Shown here piece by piece: positions 11,741 to 24,035 of a stretch of 64,000 nt of DNA; position 1 is the stretch's first letter; the number at the start of each line of letters is the position of its first letter. Source of the stretch: Marsupella aquatica (Eukaryota; Marchantiophyta); the NCBI GenBank assembly GCA_973895155.1, contig OZ316891.1:13578001-13642000 (forward strand). Direction: 5' to 3'. The notes below the pieces were generated by a model. The model had not been told where the DNA came from. It worked only from the letters and a program-made list of their open reading frames with translations, and ran no database searches. Position numbers and translations under genes: made by a program.

Positions 11741-12344
11741 TAGAGATTATGGAAGGAGTGTTCTGTATTCACACAAGTTACTCCTTAAAAATGACCCTTC
11801 TCCGGCCATTCACATCCGTTATCCCTGGTAGGAAAAATATGCATGATTCCACACCACTATGAAGATTCACCACCTTTGGCAAAAAACATTTCCAAGCCTT
11901 TTGTCTTCAAGTAGCCTCATATCCCACTAGCCAGAACATGAGGGTTATTCTTATCGACCTAACAATAACCTCCTAAAATTAAATAAAGTATAGCCCTTTA
12001 AAAATACCTGCGGCTCACAATCCTCACGTCTGTTTCGTTTTCCTGTTTTAACCGATGAACCGGAATCAGTCAGTCCTTGATTCACTCACTCTCACTCACG
12101 CAATAGTAAGAGTGAGTTGGAGCAAATGATATGAGCAAATGATATTCCGCGACGTAGTGGTCGTAGTGTCACGTTAGAGGACGGTCCGTCAAATGTAGGG
12201 CCGCCTCCAGCCAATGAACGGGACTCTTCCTGTGGGCATGTTGAGAAGGTGGCACACACCCGCCGTTTCGCAAACTCTCCCCGTCCACTCTAGTCCCCAC
12301 GTATCCACAGACGTGGGCTGCCCTACCCTAAAAACCCTGCATGG

Positions 12345-12640
12345 CACATGATCATTGGGGCTCCTCACAGCTCCTATTTCGGAATTAGATTATGACATAA
12401 GCCCATCAAAGGACATGTTAAATTTTAAGTTTGGCAACTCTCTCACCCATCATTATTATCATCATCATCATCATTGTAGACGAGGACGAGGAGCGACTCT
12501 TGCATTGTCGCCCTGCCCTGCCCAGCCCTGCAATGCCTGTCTGGCACATGATTATTGGGGCTCCTCAGAGTTCTTATTTCGGAATGAGAGTATGACAGAA
12601 GCACATAGAAGGACATGTTAAATTTTTAGTTGGCAACTCA
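12345..12640 (+). repeat. Tandem duplication of about 195 bp with short CAT microsatellite
   Basis: The segment from 'ggcacatgatcattggggctcctca' near 12344 recurs near 12541, sharing 'cctatttcgga', 'agaaggacatgttaaattt' and 'ggcaactc'. The first copy contains a (CAT)n run near 12450-12475. The palindromic-looking TTGG microsatellite follows at about 12729. Confidence 0.65.
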
Positions 12641-12728
12641 CTCATCATCAGAGGTCGAGAAAGCAACTCTTGCATTGTTGCACCTGCCCTGCCCGAACGT
12701 TGCCCGGACGCTGCCCGTCCCTGCCCAG

Positions 12729-12768
12729 CCTGGTTGGTTGGTTGGGTTGGTTGGTTAGTTGGTTGCGT
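12729..12768 (+). repeat. TTGG microsatellite
   Basis: Simple (TTGG)n run with a few interruptions. Confidence 0.85.
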
Positions 12769-12889
12769 AACAAGGTGTGGTAAATCTGTTGGTGTCTTGC
12801 TTGCTCAAGTCACTAGTCACATCGTGCATGTTCCTACCAGTCAATGAGAGAAACATCGACGGTCAGAAAGCCATCATGTGGGGTTTCCG

Positions 12890-14240
12890 TGACAGGCACC
12901 GTCGATCTTGCAGGGGTTACAGGTAGAGTACAGACACAGCGGGGCGATTTTAAGGTCTTTTTCTTTTTCGCCAGGGTGGCGAATGCCACTGCATGAAGGC
13001 GAAGATGCAAAGACTATTCTTCATGAACATTTCTTAGCTTGCTTTTGACTGTTAGGTCTCCCTAGATTGAAGGATAACTGTCAGATCCTGCTTAATGGGG
13101 TCTGAGACTAGGAGGGAAATTGTCAAATCAAGACAAAAAGCCTGGCGAATGAATGTTTGCCAAAAGTGGGAAGGGTTTTTCACTGAAATAGAAATTTGGG
13201 TTACTTTTGCTACTAGAAAATGCTTGTGAAGAGTAAGGTGCCTTTTCCATCCATCTGTGAAAACAAGGGACACGTGAGAGGAAGAGCAGAGCTTTCTTGT
13301 GTGCTGATTCTTGCTCACAATTTGGTACCAATAATGTGATGAAACAAAGACACAAGCTAAGGAAAAATAATGGCTTGTAAGGGCCCGCCAGAGAGGGGTA
13401 TTTGATAACTAAAGCCTGGAAATCACAAATTCATGGAGCGGTCCTTAGCCTTTGTTTTTGTCCCAAGTGCTCCATCACCTCCACCGCCGATCTTGCAGGT
13501 GGTCTTACACGAGTGACAGGAAGAGTACAGAGTAAGGCGTCTGGTCCATCCATCCATGACAACACGGTACTTGTGAGAGGAAGGGGAAGAGCACAGCTTC
13601 CACATGCTCTTATTCTTGCTCGCAATTGGTACCAATAAAACAAAGGCACAAGCGAAGGAAAAAAATTGTAAGGGCCAGATTGAGTGGCCTCTCTTGTTAA
13701 CCTCAGATAAAAAAATTCCCGAAAATCCTTAATCCATGGAACATCCTTCACTTCTCTTTGCCCAAAGTGCCCCCCATCCCGGATGATCTTGCAAGCGGTG
13801 TGCAGAGTTACATGTAGATTACAGAGTAAGGTGTCTGGTCTGTTCATCAGTGAACACACAGTACACGTGAGACGAAAAAGGAAGAGCAGAGCTTTCATGT
13901 GTGCTCATTCTCGCTCACAATTTGGTACCAATAATGTGACAAAACGAAGGTACAAGTTAAGGAAAATATTGGCTACTAAGGGCCCGCCAGAGGGGGGTCT
14001 TTGATAACTAAAGCCTGGAAATCATAAATTCATGGACCGTCCGTATTAGCCTTCTTTTTGACTGAAGTGCCCCATCGTGCACGCGGTCTTACAGAGTTAC
14101 GCTTAGATTACACGGTAAGGTGTCCGGTCCCTCCATCAGCGAACACACGGTACACGTGAGAGGGCAAGGAAGAGATGTGCGCTCATCCTCGCTCACAATT
14201 TGGTGTCAATAATGTGACGAAACGGAGGCACAAGTTAAGG
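12890..14240 (+). repeat. Degenerate tandem repeat, about 300-bp period, four to five copies
   Basis: Units share 'gatcttgcag..ttaca.gtagagtacagagtaaggtg', 'cc.tccatc.gtgaacac.cggtacacgtgagaggaa', 'agagcagagctttc', 'ctcacaatttggtaccaataatgtgac' and 'aagggcccgccagagagggg'. Copies are visible around 13230-13400, 13490-13680, 13790-13990 and 14090-14230, with a partial unit near 12900. Open frames here are products of the repeat and are not annotated. Confidence 0.7.
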
Positions 14241-14348
14241 GAAAATAATAATGGCACGTTGGGAATTTCACCAGAGCTCTGATGATGAAGCGTTGAAGCT
14301 TCCTCGCAAGACAACGACGACGAAAAAGTAATGGCACGTCGAAAGACA

Positions 14349-14434
14349 GGTCACACACACACACGCACCCACCCACGAAGCTTGTCTGTCTACACAAAGA
14401 CCGGTGGTATTATTATTATTATTATTATTATTGT
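14349..14434 (+). repeat. AC/CCCA and ATT microsatellites
   Basis: A (CA)n run at about 14352-14365 is followed by CCCA repeats, and a (ATT)n run lies at about 14408-14433. Confidence 0.85.
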
Positions 14435-14799
14435 CACTCCTCTCCAGAGCATTCTTGAGAATCCTCGGTTGCACCAGTGAGTGCATCACGTTGTTTGAAA
14501 TCAGGATCGGCCATGCCTGTCATGCCCTGCTCCAGAACGAAAGAACTATCACGTGCGTGCAATCTTTGCCATTGGAAAGTGCAAGAGGTTGGCATGTCAA
14601 ATGAGCTTTCCCCTGGTAAAAAGCACGTGATTATAGGACACTACATTAGCTTGCTTCCTTGCATTTTCACTTGCTTGCTTGGAGGACACAGGCGGGTGGG
14701 GTACAGGGCAGGCCCAGTTAGGGACTCCAGCCAGGAAGGAAGGGGCGCAGGCAGCCAGATCCTTCCTCCCGCCTTCCCGGATTTTGCGAGGTACACTCT

Positions 14800-15385
14800 G
14801 CTGCTGCTGGGGAGTTTTCTCTCCGGTCCGTTGTTCTCGCCTCTAGTTCCTTTGCCCTTGTGTGGGACTCTCGAATTTTGCAAGGACCCGGGCGGGGCCT
14901 GGCTAAGGGCTCCCGCCAGGAACCAGGTGGTGCAGGCATCAGGATCAGCTTAAATTTTTGAAGGTTTTTCCTTTTTTGCCAGTGAGGCAAAGGGCACCTT
15001 GTGTGAAGGACTGATGTTAGGACTTATGCTTATCTAATTTTCCTGAAATACTTTATGACCAACACATCTCCCTAGATTTAAGGATGATTGCTAGAGTTTG
15101 GCTAATTGGGTGTGTGGCTAGGAGGCAAATGAAAACCTACTATACTGACTTTTTGCCAAAAGTGGCAAATACTTTTAGAGAGTTGAAATCCACTAGCCAA
15201 ATCTTTCCACCGTTAAAAATGCTGAGCCCAATCCTTCTTCCTTTCTTTCCAGTTTTCAGTGGGGTACAGTCTGTGACTTCCAGGGACTTTGGACTCCTCT
15301 TTCTGCTGTTCTCGGCTCTAGTTCCTTTGCCTTTGTGTGGGACTCTCTGGTTTTGTGGCTCTGGGGTTGCCCCTTGTTTTCTCCC
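14800..15385 (+). repeat. Two diverged copies of a segment of about 150 bp
   Basis: The stretch with 'ctgttctcg..tctagttcctttgcc', 'ttgtgtgggactctc' and a following 'ttttg' occurs near 14825-14890 and again near 15305-15360, with related flanks. No protein is recognised in either copy. Confidence 0.5.
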
Positions 15386-16418
15386 CTCCGTTGGGTCTCC
15401 TGCCTTTGGGGTCGTGTCTCTCGGCTTGACATTTTGTGTTATTTGGCATGTTAATAGAGCTTGGCCCTGGTAAAAGCACAAAACAATAGGACATTAGAAA
15501 ATCTTCCTTGGAGCTTCTAGTTACACTGTTCAAGAAATGATCTTGAAAACATTATTTGTGCAGCAGAACATTTTTGCTGTTATGTTTCAATTATGGACTA
15601 GCACTAATAGTGGGTGCATTAAGTAACATAATTAAGGTCATACCAATTCTTTGTTCACCATTCGGAGCGTAAGGTGGTCCTGAAGCATAATCAAACAAAC
15701 AATCAAAGACACGTACAAAGGTCACCATGCACATTGTGCACGTTTACATTGCCTTCTCTTGTAGCACTTGTAGGACTTGAAAAATGGGAATTACTCATAA
15801 AATTGCAACCCATAATGGCATTAGCAAAAAAACCCACTGTAAATAGTGTTATTTTCTGCTGAAACTGGCCCCACTCTCAAATTAGGGTTACCAACAAAGG
15901 TTAATTCCAGAAAACTTTAGTCAAATGTGAACAAGAAAAATTATGGTGAGCAGTGTACATTGTTTGAGATTATTAGTGTTATGTAAGAATCAGTGTCAGT
16001 TACTTCTAAATTAGTCTTAGTCACTTCAACATCTTGGTCTTTGTGGATTAAAGTTACAAACCTGAATGTCCAAGCTTTGCTCACAAAAATTGGATAAATA
16101 CACATTGCCTGTGGAAGTAGCCCCCTCATTGCCCCCTTGTGTGGTCCGATACTCCTGAATGTTTCACCCCCTGGAAATGTTTTCACCCCGTCCACAATAA
16201 TGTGGTTCGTGATTTATACATACTATATATACATGTTAATATAATCAGGATTTCTACCAGCATTTAATTACTGTCCAGAAAGGTCAAATCCTGTCGTGAA
16301 AATCAAGAAATCAATTCTTTGTTGATAGTCTCCAAGCCATCCAATTTGTTTAAGATAACTCCAAGATTACTTCCACTTTTTTGTTTTTTCCTTTTGGCAC
16401 ACTCCCTTATGTGCTTTT
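15386..16418. other. Intergenic, nothing recognised
   Basis: AT-rich DNA between the duplicated segment and the solo LTR. No gene, RNA or clear repeat was seen. Confidence 0.4.
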
Positions 16419-16745
16419 TGTTAGGCTAAATCTAGTCTTGGGTTAACTTGTGACTTAGGCTAATCCACCATTAGGGTGTTTATGGTACTTAGCTGTGACT
16501 CTTGTATCTAGCATATAGAGTGGCTAAGGAGAGCTTCTCTTGGAGACCCATGCTCATTGTTGAAGGAGCTAGCTAGGTGCTAGGAGGGGAGCTTGTACAA
16601 TGAGGTTTTGTGTGACCATGGCAACCAAAGCTTAGTAAACCTTTAGCATTCCGTGGATGTAGCCTTGACGAAGGTGAACCACATATATCTTGTGTTGGTG
16701 TGTGCATATGCTTGTTGGTTGTGTTCTTGTGATTGTGTCGTGCCA
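16419..16745 (+). mobile_element. Solo Copia-type LTR (plus orientation)
   Basis: A 327-bp segment begins TGTTAGG and ends TGCCA. It contains the block 'gtggatgtagccttgacga' followed by 'aggtgaaccacatatat', the same landmark that sits inside every Copia LTR in this window. The flanks are CTTTT and GTTTT, a target duplication with one mismatch. The length equals that of the solo LTR at 30440-30766, which lies in the opposite orientation and shares the TGTTAGG start and the landmark. No internal element is next to it, so a full copy was probably lost by LTR-LTR recombination. Confidence 0.65.
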
Positions 16746-17097
16746 GTTTTCCCAAAACTTTTCTTCATGTTGTCAGAAAGTATCCTGAGAGAGCCAGTAG
16801 CAACGACCTTGATTCGCGAGTGGGGTTTTTCTTGCCAATCCAGAAAACATATTCTTAGGAATCCTTTGTGCCCATGACCTCGTTGCTAAAGGATTTCCTG
16901 GTGCTACTTAAAAAATCTAAGAACTAGTTCTCTTCATTTTGGCTTTTAGAGTAAATTTTAATTCATTGCTTATCACAATAAGCAGTAAATCATTTTTTAT
17001 GAAAAATTTCCATTTCTCCACCTTTGTTAAAGTAAAGGGATATGTTGAGGTAAGAATTATAGCAAAAACTGACCTATTAAAAAATACTACAGTAGTT

Positions 17098-17690
17098 TGC
17101 TCTCTAAGGTGTTGGCAGCCCAAGTTGAGAGTATCTTTTGCATCTTGAGTCTAGTTCTGCCCAATGAAGGTAATGGCCTGGCTGCCAAGCTACGTTTGTA
17201 TGAGTTCATGGAGAAGATGTGGGAGCTGGTCACTCTGGACATAATGTCTGATGGGGGAAACACTTGTGCAAGAGACTAGGATTGTAAGAGGAGGCTCAAA
17301 GACCGCCGCAGTACTTGACTTGGATTGGCGAAAGGAAGGTGGGCACTCTAAGGTGTTGGCAGCCCAAAGTTGGGAGTAGCTTTGGCTTCTTGAATTTAGT
17401 CCTGCCCCAAAACGATGGAATGACCTGGCTTCCAAGCTACCTTTCTATCAGTTTGTGGAGAAATGAGCTAAGTCTCTCTGGATATAATGTTCGATGAGTT
17501 TGCATGTATGTTGTTGCAAACTTCAGCAGTGAGTCTTGCGTGCCTTGAGTGACAAGAGAGTCCCTAGCCCTACGTGATCTGTGCGGTGGAGAAGATGTTG
17601 AACTAGATCACTCTGGACATAATGTTCTACCAGTTTGCATGCATGTTGTTGCCAATACTTCAGCAGTGAATAGTCCTAAGCCGAGGTGCG
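17098..17690 (+). repeat. Tandem repeat, about 245-bp period, two full copies and a part
   Basis: 'ctctaaggtgttggcagccca' opens copies at about 17100 and 17347, followed by 'tagttctgccc', 'cctggctgccaagctac' and 'ctctggacataatgt'. A third partial copy at about 17588-17690 keeps 'ctctggacataatgttc', 'gtttgcatgcatgttgttgc' and 'cttcagcagtga'. Confidence 0.65.
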
Positions 17691-17992
17691 CTGAGCTCAG
17701 TTATGGGCAGTAGATGAAATCATGGGCCACTCATGTTTCAGCTAAAACGGGCTGCAAGAAGCAAGCTTAGTGATCCGTAAAGAGGGTTGATGAGTCATCG
17801 CATGCATTCTTGTTGAGTTGGAAGCGCATAATACTCTACTGCTGATTCAGTTTGGGGTATCCAAAATGATTGGCAATCTTTGCCTGGCATCGCTTGTAAG
17901 CGTACAAGCAACAGGTTGGGGTGGAATATAGCTACGGTAATCAAACAGAAGTTAAGAGCTGTTAATGCTTGATTTGTCGAGTAAATTGTCCT

Positions 17993-18170
17993 GAGCAGAG
18001 CTCTAGGGCGGAAGATAGCTAAGGTGGTCAATTAAGAGCAGAGCTGGCAATGCTGGAAATGCCTATCAAATTCCCCTGATCAGAGCTCTAGGGCGGAAGA
18101 TAGCTAAGGTAGTCAAATAAGAGTTGAGCTGGCAATGCTGGAAGTCTATATGAAGTTCCCCTGAGCAGAG
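17993..18170 (+). repeat. Tandem repeat, unit about 84 bp, two copies
   Basis: The unit 'gagcagagctctagggcgga' with 'agatagctaaggtggtcaa', 'agagctggcaatgctgga' and 'ttcccct' occurs at about 17993 and 18078; a partial third start lies near 18163. A diverged relative may precede it at about 17920-17990. Confidence 0.65.
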
Positions 18171-18179
18171 TTTTAGGAT

Positions 18180-19120
18180 GCAAGCATACGAACGTAAGGG
18201 CAGGAGGCCAATGACACTTCCATCCTCTTAGCACTGAACAATAAACTTAAAAGTACTACAATCTTCCAGATATATAATACTGTACACGCTTCAGAGTCTT
18301 CAGACTAATAATGCATTCCTGGCGACACGAAGGGAAACGTTTCAGTGATTTGCGTATCTATAGAACCCCATCACCCAACACGACACCTTCGTCCTACTAC
18401 CGATCAGAGAGGCTAATGCGCGCAACATTTCGTAAGGCCAAAAATGACAGGCATACTTTTCGTACATAATAAGCAGCAAAAATGACTCTGAATAACAACT
18501 TCTTCTTTTTCGGCAAAGTCGAGATTCTTCACAACGAACTGAAACTATATGCGAATTGTCCATTTGGTCCAAAGAAAACGTTACGATCTACTTCTGCAAT
18601 TATACACATGAGTTATCCACTAAAATTGTGCTATATTACAGATAAAGGCGTTGAATACAAGAATTGGCAGTACCAGGGCATGAACGTTGAGGGAGGGATG
18701 CGAAGGGAGAGGGACAGTATTCATGTATGGGTGAGGATAGAATGTAGCCTTCTCGTAGTACAATACCAACCATGAATTCTCAGCTGGTAAACAATTTCTT
18801 AATTCTCAGTTCTGATTTCAAATCTGTTCACCCAAGTTGCAGGGTAAATGTCTAAAGACTATAACAGGCAAGTGGTATCTCCTGCAGCAACTCAAATGCA
18901 GGGTATTCTTTTATGTACAAGAGGAATCTGTAATGTCCTGTTGAAGTGATTGGGCTCCAGTTAGCTGTCACCCAACATTCTAATGCAAAGTTGTCAAAAG
19001 CAGATTTTGGTAAATACATCTTAAAACAACGTTGAATGGATTGACGTCCCTCCGACGCCACCTCTAAACGTAGTGCCGCACCTGCTGCTGACACTGTCTA
19101 ATTCGCTACCACCTCGCAAC
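18180..19120. other. Intergenic, 3' side of the LRR-WD40 gene
   Basis: No gene is supported; open frames are short. The part next to 19121 is likely the 3' untranslated region of the minus-strand gene. Confidence 0.4.
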
Positions 19121-22100
19121 CTAGGCTCCCATCCCAGTAGGTGCCAGAAACTCTGCCTGGGCCTCGTTTCCCTTTTGTTGGGTATCACTGACAAGCATGT
19201 TCACCTGCCCATTTAATGAAGATAATCAGTCACCATAAGCAGATATTCAGAAAAAACGACATTCTGAAAGTTACGCCAACGATTGGTGCTTCTCAGTAAA
19301 ATGACTGGAACAACTTGACAACTAAATGCAGACGCATGGCAAAGATACTTCACTATCCATGAGAAGCAATCACATTGTCGAAAACATGAAGTCTTACCTT
19401 GACAATCTCGGATCGTGAATGGGGAGAATTGTAGGCGACTAATACGGAGAAGTGGAAATCCTGAAAAAGCAACCCCATTGCAGGACGTTAGTGACCTGGA
19501 TTAAAATGTTTCATAAGAACCAATAGGCTTTCACTCGAGATCTTCAGGTGCATTGCGATTCGTTGAATACGAAGTTCAACTAGAAATGATTTTGTCCTAT
19601 GAACTACCTGTGCTAATCTCAAACATTTTCAGTTGCTCAAGTGGCCCCTGTTCAAAAGGTCGAAGCTTACCCTAAATGGATCACCTCTCAACGATTGCAC
19701 ATACAGGGTTTTCTTAAAACCACGTCCCTGCGAAGAGCAAGATGTGAACGAAATCGCAATTAAGTTCAGATTCAATACCAACCCAAAATCCACTACTTCA
19801 GACGAGAAAAATTATCCACCGACTGTAGGAAGTGAGTAAAGGAAGACGTTTAATAAGCACAAACTTCATAGCAATTTTTGTTATGAGGATTTTTACACCT
19901 CTAAAGACAAGTCCCGCAGGTGCCTTCCAGTTTGCGCACAGCAGATCCGCACAACGTTCTCCTCACAGCTTCCAGTGATGATGTAGTCGCGCCCATTCAT
20001 ATAATATGATCTTGTGTAATTCTGATGACTGCCCAAGGCGGGTATATCAAATTTCATATGCAGCCTTCCATCTACGGCTAAGTGCTGCCTGACCTGTACA
20101 TGCAAACGAAATCCTTATTACACACCAATGCCGTGTGTCAATTCCGTTATGGACCACACTTCTCCAGTTCATAAACAACCCCCTTATTTAGCAGAAGAAA
20201 CACTGGTGACTACCCAAATTGCTATGCAATGCAGATCTGGTCAACAAAGATAGTACTTAGCTCTCAACATTCAAAACAACGCCAAGAACTCTACAGCAGT
20301 AAAACCAAAAATAGAAGTTACCTCGTTGTCAACAGCTGAAGAGAGAAGGTAATGATCATCTCGAGAAAAGCAAACCATGACATTTCCTCGGTTACTTCGG
20401 GTAGTATAAAGAGGTTTGCCGGCCTTTATCCTGATGTCCCACATCTTGATCTCCTTGTCAAATGACGACGTAGCAAAAAGGAAAGGCGAATGATGGGCAA
20501 ATTTGACCACATTGATGTGCTCCTCATGAAGGTCGGTGAAGATTTCCAGGCGCTTCCCGGTCCGTAAATCGTACATACCAACGTGTTTGGAGTATCCACT
20601 AGCCAGAAAGTAATCATCTGTTGAATTGATGTGAACAGAAGTAAGTTGCTCAAAGTCGTCGTATGTGTAAATGGCAGGGCTCCGACTTGTACGACTTCCA
20701 TTCCTTGGTTGTGAACCCCAATCATTTAGATTGCCAGATTCGGGCCTTGCTCCATTTTGGCCTGCTGTTACCATTGAAGCTCGCATATGATTTACATCGT
20801 AAAGTTGCAACGATCCGTTATCTGACCCGGCAATTAGCTGTGAAAAATGGTCCACCATAAGTCAGGACCCAACTGATCATTCAGCGCAATTTGACGATAT
20901 TATTCATTCAAATGAGCTTCGAAACAAATGAGTGCATCTCAGTGACAGCGATGCATAATGCTAAATAAAAAACGATGAAGGTATGACATCCTATCTCGTA
21001 GCTGTTAGATAAAAAAAATTAGCATTTCCTTGTTGTTCTTGATAGACCAAAATTGTATTGGCCAGGCCAGATATTTCATTCGGCATTGTTTCCGTTGTGT
21101 CCAGAGGACATTCACAGCTAAATGACATGCGATAGTATACACTTCACTTACTCCATTTCTATACAATAAACATCAGTATCCTGAGCACCCGATCGCCAAT
21201 TCTGTATAATCCTTCCGCGGGCTCTCCTAAGACTACAGTATCGGATGTGCACAAGCCATTCATCGACTAGTTCTAATTTTGTAGGGTTCAACATCGTACC
21301 TTATGTGGATCTTTGTTTAGCCAACAGAGCCCAAGGATGCTGTGGGGAGCGCCGATGGACTGAACACAGCCGACCACCTTGTTGCTCTCATGATTTACAA
21401 CAACTACTTCTCCACTGAGAGTTCCGAAAACCATGTAGCTTGACTCAGTTGGGTGATACTCAAACTGACGAGGCTTGCACTTGCGACTCATATCCAGATT
21501 TGAATTTTTAAGTCGACATATAGTACTAGTAGTTGGCCATACACAAGAAGCCATTTTAGCAGCGCACAAAGACCTGTTGACCCCAGCTTTGCTCGTCTCA
21601 TTGACAACCATTCCCAAATTTCTGTTACCACTAGTATGAGCAGTCAGACCCCATCCACCAATCTCTCGCCGTCTAAGGACTTTGATGACATTCTCATTGC
21701 TTCTATTATTAGCCAACAATTCAAAGTGTTCGACATAAATTCTTCGAGCCCTGTCCTTCTCTGGCTCTGTAATTAATACGTTATCAAGCACTTTTAGACC
21801 TGGTAATGTGGTCACCATAAACTCTCGATAATATCTCTGAGAACAGATGGGTGCCGCATGACGGGCTCCAGTGAGACGCAACGAAATGGCCGAGTTGGGC
21901 ATTACAAACGAATACTGCTCTCGACCCTCGTCCTCCGAACTTTCGCCTCTTTCAGTTCCTGAAGCACCTTCAGGCCTAAGCCTATGACTCTGTCTGAAAT
22001 ATCCTTCAGAAAGTGGGCTAGTAATGGCATCACTGCTACTCACGTTGGACGGTCTTAGAAAGTCCTGTAGTTCTTGATCAGCACCTCCAATCTCATCCAG

Positions 22101-24035
22101 CGGTTGCAGAACCGGATCAACGGATTGCAAGCCTGAGATGCCATTCGTATCTGGAACCTCATCCTCCAATTGTAGTCGCCCTTCTTGCTCAGGGAGTAAG
22201 GTATCATCAGAGATATGTCCACTAACCGTAGTGGTCGCTGGAAGAGCAACACCACTAGGAGCACTGGAATCAGAGTCTTCTAACCCAGCTAAAGTGAGTG
22301 CAGCTTCCCGGTCAGATTCAACATCTCCATGATAATCAATATCATCATCTAGCCTGAAGTCCATTGACTGTACCTCGTTAACTTCGCCCTGGAAGTCCAT
22401 GTCACTTTCAGCAGAAGACTCACCACTGGAAGTATCTGGGTGGGGATGGTTTATGCCCAAGTCCTCATCCGAGAACAAGTCATCAGATTCCTCTTCTTCC
22501 GTTTGTGATAACCTTGACTGTAGTGTATCAGGTGAATCGTAATCTTCACCATTTAAAGTACCCCAATCCAACAAGGGAGTCCTGCCATTGAATCCCAAAT
22601 TTTCACGGAACCAAGGTCCCATAACCTCGTTGGCTGCTGAAGTAGCACACTGCCCAGTCCCTAGGCAGCACACACACTTTTGAAAACGTAGCTCGATCAG
22701 ATTGGGAAGCCTGGATAAAGCAGCACAAGTGGTCCATAGGTTTGCAACTCCTGTCCCACACATAGAGAGCCTGGCAAGTTTTGGCATGCCTTGAAAACAG
22801 CCCTCGGGTAAATTATTCACAGGAGAACTGTAATCAAGGTTGAGAGTGTGTAGCAAGGAAAATTCCCCTATCATGTCCAACTTCCGCACCCTAGCAAAAC
22901 TGAGATCTAAGATCTGACATGATAATCCACCATGAAAAAGGTCTCTGCACAAAGCCAAGACAAAAACTACATTGAGGAAGAAGGGTTTCTTAAAGATGCA
23001 CATAACTGAGCAGAAAACTACACAGACTAAGGCTATCCAGAAGTAAGAAAGAGCCGAGGGGTCAGCTTGCTCATATCAGAAAAGTAACGGTATACTGTGA
23101 TGTCAAAGCTTGTTTCAACACAATTAAAAGCTTGCGCTTACTAGAAATCAATGGTATTGCAAAACAATTCGATCCTGAATTATGTCGCATACCTCAGTGC
23201 CTCTCGTCCGAAGGAGATGTCTCTGAGGTCTACCGTCCGCAGCCTAGAACCCGCAGTACGCAATAATTGCACCACAAGAAGTCCGATCGCCCCTGACACT
23301 GTGTTGTTCAAGTGTACATCGACAATATCTACTACATTGCTCTTTGACATCCGGAGACAGTCCACAATTGGCAGGAGATCCGCTTGTGTCATACGGTCTA
23401 ATACCAGATTCAACACAAGTGGATCTCTGTTGCTGCGCGAGTTTCCACATGCTTTCTGAATCAACTGCAACGGAACAGTTCTATTCGATGAGTGACATAA
23501 TTGCATGAAAGCCTGACAAATGGTGCTATTAATCGAAAATGAGACCTTCAATCACCACGCAGCTGTCAACATGATGCAAATGGCATCTAAACTTATCAAT
23601 ATAGCCTTGAAAATCTTAGACAGGACGGACATGATGATACCTCTAACGTTGCTGAGAATGCCAATCACTGGAACAAACTTCCTCCGTTTTCAAACGGAAA
23701 CAAGATAACATAGCCGGAAAAGAAAAATCGGGCTATGGAAAAGCTGCCCACTGTGACATGGCTAAGCAGTGTGTGATGAACTGGGGCTTAAATCGGGTAT
23801 GAACAAAGCAGGCCAACTTTGACATCTGACCTTAAATTCAGCACCATCAAAAAGGAATGTTCATGAGAAGTGAGACACGAGACAATGATCTCACCTCAAC
23901 AAAAGCAGCCCTGATTGCTTGATGTGGAGAGACACCATGTCTGTCACAGGCCTGCTCATAGCTGCACCCAGTGTCACCAACCAGAGCGAGGTCACATAAA
24001 GAGCGGGCATTTTGGCTTGTGACATCTAAAGCTAC
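19121..24035 (-). CDS. LRR and WD40 repeat protein with a DWD box (CUL4-DDB1 receptor-like), first exon missing
   Basis: Eight exons with GT-AG borders join in phase: 24035-23895, 23512-23193, 22944-21300, 20837-20322, 20093-19899, 19727-19671, 19460-19398 and 19204-19121 (1007 codons including the TAG stop). The N-terminal part holds leucine-rich repeats (LRTVDLRD.., CQILDLSFARVRKLD, LLHTLNLDYS, LARLSMCGTGVANLW). A long acidic Ser/Asp-rich linker follows, then WD40 blades (for example GTLSGEVVVVNHES, LIAGSDNGSLQLYD, ATSSFDKEIKMWDIR). The last ends in WDIR at 20430-20441, a DWD box, the known DDB1-binding mark of CUL4 ubiquitin-ligase receptors. The arrangement resembles plant DHU1-like proteins, though I name this only as a possibility. 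The most upstream exon found has no ATG, so at least one 5' exon lies beyond 24035. Function as a ubiquitin-ligase receptor is inferred. Confidence 0.8.
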
